10,234 bases of DNA, taken from the NCBI GenBank assembly GCA_015488565.1, contig WFNQ01000059.1:1-10234 (forward strand), written 5' to 3'. Positions 5,434-10,234 of this stretch are shown piece by piece. Made by a program: the position numbers and the translations under genes. The notes beneath the pieces were generated by a model. It worked only from the letters and a program-made list of their open reading frames with translations, made no database searches and was not told where the DNA came from. The first letter of the stretch is position 1. Every line of letters starts with the position of its first letter. This DNA comes from Thiomicrorhabdus sp. GTDB taxonomy: Bacteria; Pseudomonadota; Gammaproteobacteria; Thiomicrospirales; Thiomicrospiraceae.

Positions 5434-5944
5434 TTCATCAACAGAGCAGTTAAGTATTATACATACCAAAGGCACGCTGGATTGGGCGTACCCCGTGTTT
5501 ATTTTAGCCAGTACCGCCGCCGCAATGGATAAAAAGGTTGAGCTGTTTTTTACTTTTTACGGTTTAAACTGCCTGTTAAAAGACACCAGCGGACTAAAAG
5601 TATCGCCATTAGGTAATCCTGGCATGGTGATGAAAAGCCCAGTTGGTCCTGATTGGCTAAAAAAAGTTGATTGGAACAGAGCGCTTCCGGGGTTGGTCTG
5701 GACACTTCCAGGTGCGGCAAAACTCGCTACATGGGGGTTTAAAAAGCAGATGTTAATGGAAGGACAGGTTCCTGTGGAAGAGCTGAGGGCGCTTTGTCTT
5801 GAGTTGGGCGTTAGCATGACTGCTTGCCAAATGACCATTGATTTAATGGGGTACAAACAAACGGACTTTATTGAGCCGATTTCATTTTCGGGTGCGGCAA
5901 CGTATTTTGCAAATACGCCTAAAACACAAAGTTTATTTATCTGA
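5426..5944 (+). CDS. DsrE2-type DsrE/DsrF family protein
   Basis: A 172-residue member of the DsrE/DsrF/DrsH superfamily, DsrE2 type. These proteins are encoded with tusA and rhodanese genes in sulfur oxidisers and are thought to take part in sulfur transfer, some at the membrane. Features: SIIHTKGTLDWAYPVFILAS at 10–29, a hydrophobic region including FFTFYGLNCLLK (C49), a GNPGMV turn (63–68), and the C-terminal block ALCLELGVSMTACQMTIDLMG with C124 and C134, the likely sulfur-handling cysteines of this family. GTG 5426 is chosen: the G-rich tract 5412–5419 acts as a Shine-Dalgarno about 6 nt upstream, and the overlap with the tusA stop suggests translational coupling. A near-perfect stem-loop follows the stop codon. 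The sulfur substrate cannot be told from sequence. Confidence 0.85.
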   Translation: MDDSSTEQLSIIHTKGTLDWAYPVFILASTAAAMDKKVELFFTFYGLNCLLKDTSGLKVSPLGNPGMVMKSPVGPDWLKKVDWNRALPGLVWTLPGAAKLATWGFKKQMLMEGQVPVEELRALCLELGVSMTACQMTIDLMGYKQTDFIEPISFSGAATYFANTPKTQSLFI

Positions 5945-5945
5945 G

Positions 5946-5970
5946 TTATACAGCGCTTCCCCCTGTATAA
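5946..5970 (+). other. Stem-loop directly after dsrE2
   Basis: TTATACAG (5946–5953) and CTGTATAA (5963–5970) form a perfect 8-bp stem with a 9-nt loop, starting 2 bases after the dsrE2 stop and 43 bases before pssA. No T-tract follows, so it is either a weak terminator, an mRNA-stabilising end of tusA–dsrE2, or a processing site before pssA. Confidence 0.4.
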
Positions 5971-6012
5971 ATTGATAGAATAGTTCAAAATTTAAAAAAA
6001 TAAAGTGATGTT

Positions 6013-6831
6013 ATGAAACCATTTGAAAAAGGGATTTACTTACTTCCCAACTTAATGACAACCGCCGCATTGTTTGCGGGTTTTTATGCTGTTATTGCTG
6101 GCATTCAAGGCAACTTTGAGTTGGGTGCAATTGCTATTTTAGTGGCCATGGTGCTGGATGGGCTGGATGGTCGGATTGCTCGTATGACCAATTCGTGCAG
6201 TGCGTTTGGTGCTGAATACGACAGCTTATCCGATATGGTCTCATTTGGCCTTGCCCCTGCACTGTTGATGTTTCAGTGGGTATTGCATGATTTTGGCAAG
6301 CTGGGTTGGTTAATCGCCTTTATTTATACCGTGGCGGCCGCATTGCGCTTAGCGCGCTTTAATACCCAAGTGGGTGTGGCAGATAAACGCTATTTTCAGG
6401 GGCTCCCCAGCCCAGCGGCGGCGGGTGTTTTAGCCGCACTTATTTGGATGGTGGAAGCCAATCAATTAGAAAACTCGGCACTGCCTGTTATTGCATTAGT
6501 TTTGACGCTTGTTGTTGGGTTAATGATGGTGAGTAATATCCGTTTTAGTTCCTTTAAAGAACTGAACTTAAGAGATAAAGTCCCGTTTGTTACGCTTTTA
6601 ATTATTGTGCTTATTTTTGTAATTATTACATTAGAGCCACCCACCTTTCTCTTTATTATCTTCTTAACCTATACCTTATCAGGCCCCGTTGTTACATTAA
6701 TGACTTTAAAAAAGACTCGTGCACTGCGTAAACAGCAGCGTGACTCTGAAACAGATGAAAGCAAGTTAGCTCCGTCGGAAGAGGCATTAAATAAAACGGA
6801 CAAAATGGATAACCAGGGAGATAAATCATGA
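6013..6831 (+). CDS. pssA: CDP-diacylglycerol–serine O-phosphatidyltransferase
   Basis: This membrane enzyme joins CDP-diacylglycerol and serine to make phosphatidylserine, the precursor of phosphatidylethanolamine. The 272-residue protein carries the CDP-alcohol phosphotransferase signature D49-x2-D52-G53-x2-A56-R57-x8-G66-x3-D70-x3-D74 (in VLDGLDGRIARM and GAEYDSLSD), whose aspartates bind metal. Further family features are ALRLARFN and FQGLPSPAAAG. Several hydrophobic segments span the chain (about residues 13–31, 36–48, 75–115, 130–175, 195–235). The charged, lysine-rich tail after about residue 235 is probably cytoplasmic. This is the CDP-alcohol (type II) PssA, not the E. coli PLD-type enzyme. 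The ribosome site is weak. It overlaps leuA by ATGA; a pssA–leuA pair is familiar from other proteobacteria. Confidence 0.94.
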   Translation: MKPFEKGIYLLPNLMTTAALFAGFYAVIAGIQGNFELGAIAILVAMVLDGLDGRIARMTNSCSAFGAEYDSLSDMVSFGLAPALLMFQWVLHDFGKLGWLIAFIYTVAAALRLARFNTQVGVADKRYFQGLPSPAAAGVLAALIWMVEANQLENSALPVIALVLTLVVGLMMVSNIRFSSFKELNLRDKVPFVTLLIIVLIFVIITLEPPTFLFIIFLTYTLSGPVVTLMTLKKTRALRKQQRDSETDESKLAPSEEALNKTDKMDNQGDKS

Positions 6832-8372
6832 AAGATCATTTAGTCATATTTGATACCACCTTGCGAGATGGTGAGCAGAGTCCCGGTGCGTCCATGACCA
6901 AAGAGGAGAAGGTTCGGATTGCGAAACAGCTAGAAAAGTTGCGAGTGGATGTGATTGAAGCGGGGTTTCCCGCCGCCAGTCAAGGCGATTTTGAGTCGGT
7001 TCAAGCGGTTGCTTCGGTGGTTAAAGAGTCCATTGTTTGTGGGTTGGCTCGTGCGGTCGAAAACGATATTGTACGCGCGGGGGAGGCGATTAAACCTGCT
7101 AACGCAGGACGTATTCATACGTTTATTGCGACCTCGCCGATCCACATGGAAAAAAAGCTTCGTATGACGCCCGATCAAGTGGTTGAACGTGCCGTGTGGG
7201 CGATAAAACGTGCACGTGATTTTACCGATGATGTGGAGTTTTCACCCGAAGACGCAGGACGCTCAGAGCTGGATTTTTTATGCCGAGTAATTGAAGCGGC
7301 GATTGATGCGGGCGCGACCACCATTAATATTCCCGATACCGTTGGTTATAATGTACCAAACCAATTTGGTAGTTTGTTTAAAGCCTTGATTGAACGCATC
7401 CCTAACGCGGATAAAGCGATTTTTTCCGCACACTGTCATAACGATTTAGGCTTGGCCGCGGCCAACTCGCTTGCCGCCGTTAGAAATGGCGCGCGCCAAG
7501 TGGAGTGCACCTTAAATGGCTTGGGGGAGCGAGCTGGAAACACCGCTCTAGAAGAGGTCGTTATGGCGATCAAAACCCGTCAAGATATTTTTTCGGTGGA
7601 CACTCGAATTAACACCAAAGAAATATTAGCCACCTCACGTCTTGTCTCCAATATTACTGGGTTTGCGGTACAGCCTAATAAAGCCATTGTTGGCGCAAAC
7701 GCCTTTGCGCATGAGTCTGGAATTCATCAAGACGGTGTATTAAAACATCGCGAAACCTATGAAATCATGCGTGCTGAAGACGTGGGTTGGAGTACCAATA
7801 AGATGGTTATGGGTAAGCACTCAGGGCGTAACGCGTTTAAAACCCGTTTAGAGGTGTTGGGCATTGAATTTGAAACTGAGCAAGAGCTAAATGATGCCTT
7901 CATTCGTTTTAAAGAACTGGCCGATCGTAAACATGAAATTTACGATGAGGATCTACAATCATTAGTGACAGACAATAATATCCAGCGTGTTGAAAATGAT
8001 ATTTACCGTTTGGTTTCATTAAAGTCTTCAATGGGAACGGGTGAGCCCTCTCAGGCTGAAGTGGTTTTATGGGTACAAGGTAATGAGTTAACGGCTTCAG
8101 CAAATGGAAGTGGCGTGGTTGATGCCACGTTTAAAGCGATTGAATCCTTGGTTGAGTCCGGAACTTGTTTGGAGTTGTATTCGGTGAGTAACGTTACCAA
8201 TGGTACGGATTCATTGGGTGAAACCACCGTTCGACTCGAAAAAGGGGGGCGCATTGTCAACGGCATGGGATCGGATACTGATATTGTCTTGGCTTCAGCC
8301 AAAGCGTATGTGAATGCGTTAAATAAAATTGCCGATGAATTGGTCAAAGACCACCCTCAAGCCTCTGTTTAA
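6828..8372 (+). CDS. leuA: 2-isopropylmalate synthase
   Basis: LeuA condenses acetyl-CoA with 2-oxoisovalerate, the committed step of leucine synthesis. The 514-residue length is normal. The catalytic TIM barrel carries FDTTLRDGEQSPGASM (R13, D14), the divalent metal site AHCHNDLG (H202, H204), and the family segment NGLGERAGNTALEE (230–243, N238). A linker containing MGKHSGRNAF (328–337) leads to the C-terminal regulatory region (about 390–510, with the glycine-rich SGVVDATFKAIE and GMGSDTD loops), where leucine binds for feedback inhibition in the family. ATG 6828 overlaps the pssA stop (ATGA) and has GGGAG a few bases upstream, so translation is probably coupled. IlvD in the same window belongs to the same pathway group but a separate transcript. 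Confidence 0.97.
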   Translation: MKDHLVIFDTTLRDGEQSPGASMTKEEKVRIAKQLEKLRVDVIEAGFPAASQGDFESVQAVASVVKESIVCGLARAVENDIVRAGEAIKPANAGRIHTFIATSPIHMEKKLRMTPDQVVERAVWAIKRARDFTDDVEFSPEDAGRSELDFLCRVIEAAIDAGATTINIPDTVGYNVPNQFGSLFKALIERIPNADKAIFSAHCHNDLGLAAANSLAAVRNGARQVECTLNGLGERAGNTALEEVVMAIKTRQDIFSVDTRINTKEILATSRLVSNITGFAVQPNKAIVGANAFAHESGIHQDGVLKHRETYEIMRAEDVGWSTNKMVMGKHSGRNAFKTRLEVLGIEFETEQELNDAFIRFKELADRKHEIYDEDLQSLVTDNNIQRVENDIYRLVSLKSSMGTGEPSQAEVVLWVQGNELTASANGSGVVDATFKAIESLVESGTCLELYSVSNVTNGTDSLGETTVRLEKGGRIVNGMGSDTDIVLASAKAYVNALNKIADELVKDHPQASV

Positions 8373-8396
8373 AAACAGGGGGGGAAAGAATTTTTT
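8362..8396 (+). terminator. Possible weak terminator or attenuator after leuA
   Basis: CCTCTGTT (8362–8369) can pair with AACAGGGG (8374–8381; one T·G) around the leuA stop codon. A run of six Ts follows, but only after about 9 more bases, so this is a poor match to a rho-independent terminator. It may only reduce transcription into holD. Confidence 0.25.
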
Positions 8397-8410
8397 AATG
8401 AAGCATTTGT

Positions 8411-8968
8411 ATGTCTAAATCAACGAAAGCAACCTCTAAAACCACCCTTTCAAATGCCTTATTTGAGCAAATAGGGGGGGTAAATTGGCAATTCAGACCC
8501 GATTTTGTTTTAAATACGGCGGATGCCACGACGCATGTCAGCCCAGTAACAGAAGAAGTGTCTTCATTAGAAACACTCGAGCCGGATACCACGCCTGATG
8601 CGCGTACCGTTGTTGTCTTGGGTCAAGGTTTAGATGATATTTGGCAGAATGAGGCGCAACAAGCGTGGTTGCTCTGGCAAAATATTGTGCAAGTATTTGA
8701 TTGGGATGATGCTCAAATTGTCTTTTTTGATACCGCACACCTTGCCTCCGAAGAGATGATTTTTACCACGATGGAAGAAGTGATTGAACTGGGGGTCGAT
8801 TGGGTTTTAAGCATGGACGAAGAGCACGCCTTATCTGACATGCTGCAAGAGGGCGTGCAAGTGGTTCAAGTGCCCGATTTGGAGTCGATGTTAATGGACC
8901 CTTACGCAAAACAAACTTTTTACAATACCGTCGTCTCCACAGCGGGATTGTTGTCAGCACGGTCATAA
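8411..8968 (+). CDS. holD: Divergent DNA polymerase III psi subunit (HolD-like)
   Basis: The psi subunit links the clamp loader to chi and SSB in the replisome. This 185-residue protein is longer than E. coli HolD (137) but shares its two ends. Near the N-terminus, LFEQIGGVNWQFRPDF (17–32, W26) resembles the E. coli LGITQWSLRRP region, which binds the clamp loader and chi. Near the C-terminus, VPDLESMLMDPYAKQTFYNTV (154–174) resembles ALTDLRANPTARAALWQQI. The extra length is an acidic, low-complexity insert (about 35–65) and a longer middle. It lies directly upstream of rimI (11-nt gap), the same order as E. coli holD–rimI. The start has no good ribosome site. Identification rests on motif resemblance plus gene order; a hypothetical protein is the alternative. 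A G7 tract at 8474–8480 encodes part of the N-terminal motif. Confidence 0.65.
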   Translation: MSKSTKATSKTTLSNALFEQIGGVNWQFRPDFVLNTADATTHVSPVTEEVSSLETLEPDTTPDARTVVVLGQGLDDIWQNEAQQAWLLWQNIVQVFDWDDAQIVFFDTAHLASEEMIFTTMEEVIELGVDWVLSMDEEHALSDMLQEGVQVVQVPDLESMLMDPYAKQTFYNTVVSTAGLLSARS

Positions 8969-8979
8969 ACTAAGACGTT

Positions 8980-9459
8980 ATGAGTGAATTTAGTTATTTA
9001 GACCAGATGCAAGAGAAAGATTTACCTTGGGTGCTGGCATTAGAGCAACGATCTTACGACTTTCCTTGGAGTCTCCAAGGCTTTGAAAACAGTCTAGAGC
9101 AAGGGCTAAACTACCTATTTTACAGCGCACAAGGCGATAAGCTAGGCTACTGTTGTCTTTTGCCTGTTTTGGATGAAGTGCAAATTTTAAATGTGTGTGT
9201 TGCGCCAGAGTATCAAAAGAAAGGGGTTGCAAAAAAAGCATTAAAGAGCCTCTTAGCCAAGTTGCAAGAAAGCGTCTATCAAATTGTATTGCTAGAAGTT
9301 CGCTGTTCCAATACCCCAGCCATTAAGCTCTACCAATCGTTAGGCTTTCGCCAAAACGGCCTCCGAAAAGACTACTATCGTGCCCATTGCTGGGATAACA
9401 GTCAGCAGTGCTTAATTGAAAACAAGGAAGATGCCATTTTAATGGTGCTTTCCCTTTAA
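8980..9459 (+). CDS. rimI: Ribosomal-protein-alanine N-acetyltransferase family protein
   Basis: RimI acetylates the N-terminal alanine of ribosomal protein S18 using acetyl-CoA. The 159-residue GNAT-fold protein carries the acetyl-CoA pyrophosphate loop in VAPEYQKKGVAKKAL (Q79-x2-G82-x-A84), LLEVR with E106, and NTPAIKLYQSLGF (Y118); E106 and Y118 match the catalytic pair reported for Salmonella RimI. The tail DYYR also fits the family. It is slightly longer than E. coli RimI (148). It is the last gene of the pssA–leuA–holD–rimI run. The stop codon overlaps the convergent suhB stop by four bases, with no terminator in between. Only a weak ribosome site precedes the ATG, so it may depend on coupling to holD. 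Confidence 0.9.
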   Translation: MSEFSYLDQMQEKDLPWVLALEQRSYDFPWSLQGFENSLEQGLNYLFYSAQGDKLGYCCLLPVLDEVQILNVCVAPEYQKKGVAKKALKSLLAKLQESVYQIVLLEVRCSNTPAIKLYQSLGFRQNGLRKDYYRAHCWDNSQQCLIENKEDAILMVLSL

Positions 9460-10234
9460 GTTCGCAACTCAGTTGGAATCGTTTTTGCCAGTGTTTGCGC
9501 CATCTCTTTATAAAGCTTAGGGTTGGCCGTTAAGATATTACCGCTGGTCAGATAATTTTCCCCCCCCCTAAAATCCGTAGCCAGTCCACCCGCTTCTTGT
9601 ACTAGCAGTGCGCCTGCCGCAATGTCCCAAGGCTTTAAGTTAAACTCCCAGTAACCATCCACTCGGCCACACGCCACATACGCTAAGTCAAGCGCCGCCG
9701 AACCCGCACGGCGAACCCCAGCAGTAGAGGTCATAAACGTTTTTAAACTGGCCATATAGCTGTCTAGGTAACTAAAATCATGGTAAGGAAAGCCTGTTGC
9801 AAGCAGGGCGTTATCCAGTGTTTTTTGTTGGCTAATTCGAATGCGTTGATTATTTAAAAACGCGCCTCGGCCTCGGCTGGCGGTAAACATCTCGTCACGC
9901 ACAGGATCAAAGATAACCGCATGAGTCAGTTTGCCTTTCTCTTTAATCGCAATAGAGACACAAAATTGTGGAAACTGGTGTAGAAAGTTGGTTGTACCAT
10001 CCAGAGGGTCTATAATCCATTCTACATCCGATAAGCCATACTTGGTTTTTTTGGCTTTTTGTTGGCCGCTCTCTTCTGCTAAGATAGCGTGTTCTGGATA
10101 GTATTTTTTAATGGTTTTGATAATCGTGTTTTCGGCCTCTTTATCGACTTCGCTCACGTAATCGTTTTTACCTTTGTGTTCGATGTTTAATTGGTCGATT
10201 CGTGCGTAATGGTGCATAATGTTGCCGCCTGCGG
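9456..10234 (-). CDS. suhB: Inositol-1-monophosphatase family protein SuhB (5' truncated by window edge)
   Basis: SuhB is a Mg-dependent inositol monophosphatase-like enzyme that, in E. coli, also takes part in rRNA transcription antitermination. The frame is open to the right edge; residues AGGNI precede the Met at 10217 and match the usual SuhB N-terminal helix, so the true start lies a few tens of codons outside the window. Counting from that Met: KNDYVSEVD (17–25), AEES (47–50, metal-binding E48/E49 region), IIDPLDGTTNF (68–78, metal ligands D70 and D73), and WEFNLKPWDIAAGALLVQEAGG (190–211, D198) complete the FIG-superfamily motifs. A G9 tract (9560–9568) encodes R217–G219. It converges on rimI with a 4-bp overlap. 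Confidence 0.93.
   Translation of the reverse strand, partial: AGGNIMHHYARIDQLNIEHKGKNDYVSEVDKEAENTIIKTIKKYYPEHAILAEESGQQKAKKTKYGLSDVEWIIDPLDGTTNFLHQFPQFCVSIAIKEKGKLTHAVIFDPVRDEMFTASRGRGAFLNNQRIRISQQKTLDNALLATGFPYHDFSYLDSYMASLKTFMTSTAGVRRAGSAALDLAYVACGRVDGYWEFNLKPWDIAAGALLVQEAGGLATDFRGGENYLTSGNILTANPKLYKEMAQTLAKTIPTELRT

Noticed and set aside
5557..5988. Long open frame opposite dsrE2
   Set aside because: Antisense shadow; low-complexity composition and no start signals, whereas dsrE2 shows family motifs.
8398..8418. Six-codon leader ORF (MKHLYV) overlapping the holD start
   Set aside because: No well-spaced ribosome site and no regulatory codon bias; probably chance.

Overview
The window looks like chromosomal DNA of a sulfur-oxidising gammaproteobacterium. 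A soxXYZA thiosulfate-oxidation operon and a tusA–dsrE2 sulfur-carrier pair sit next to ordinary gammaproteobacterial housekeeping genes (bepA, pssA–leuA, holD–rimI, suhB). This mix, a moderately AT-rich composition, and a sox cluster without soxB or soxCD nearby suggest the Thiomicrospira/Hydrogenovibrio/Thiomicrorhabdus group. That lineage call is inference from gene content; no database was searched.

Layout. (1) 1–542: 3' end of ilvD (+). (2) 547–662: a 116-bp, nearly symmetrical inverted-repeat element flanked by ATAAC direct repeats, lying just after the ilvD stop and resembling a MITE. (3) 686–1084: a small TerB-like protein (+), converging on the sox operon across two back-to-back hairpin terminators (1119–1174). 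(4) 3449 down to 1196: soxX, soxY, soxZ, soxA (−), with a 205-bp regulatory region upstream and a 175-bp gap between soxZ and soxA that holds an inverted repeat. (5) 5133 down to 3655: a BepA-like periplasmic M48 metalloprotease (−), divergent from (6) tusA and dsrE2 (+, 5179–5944), which overlap by 8 bp at a G8 tract. (7) 6013–9459: pssA, leuA, a divergent holD and rimI (+), tightly spaced and probably co-transcribed. (8) 9456 to the right edge: suhB (−, 5' end missing), sharing a TTAA with the rimI stop.

How the genes work together. SoxXA would attach thiosulfate to the C-terminal cysteine arm of SoxY in the periplasmic SoxYZ carrier. SoxB, and possibly SoxCD, must be encoded elsewhere. TusA and DsrE2 are cytoplasmic or membrane-associated sulfur-trafficking proteins that could handle sulfane sulfur inside the cell. 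The rest is housekeeping: branched-chain amino acid synthesis (ilvD, leuA), phospholipid synthesis (pssA), the replication clamp loader (holD), protein N-acetylation (rimI), inositol monophosphatase/RNA-related function (suhB) and outer-membrane quality control (bepA).

No gene-free stretch exceeds 300 bases. I saw no tRNA, rRNA, CRISPR array, transposase or phage gene. I did not find a clearly new multi-gene system. The most unusual signals are the MITE-like element after ilvD, the G8 tract where losing one G would fuse TusA to DsrE2, and the structured sox upstream region.
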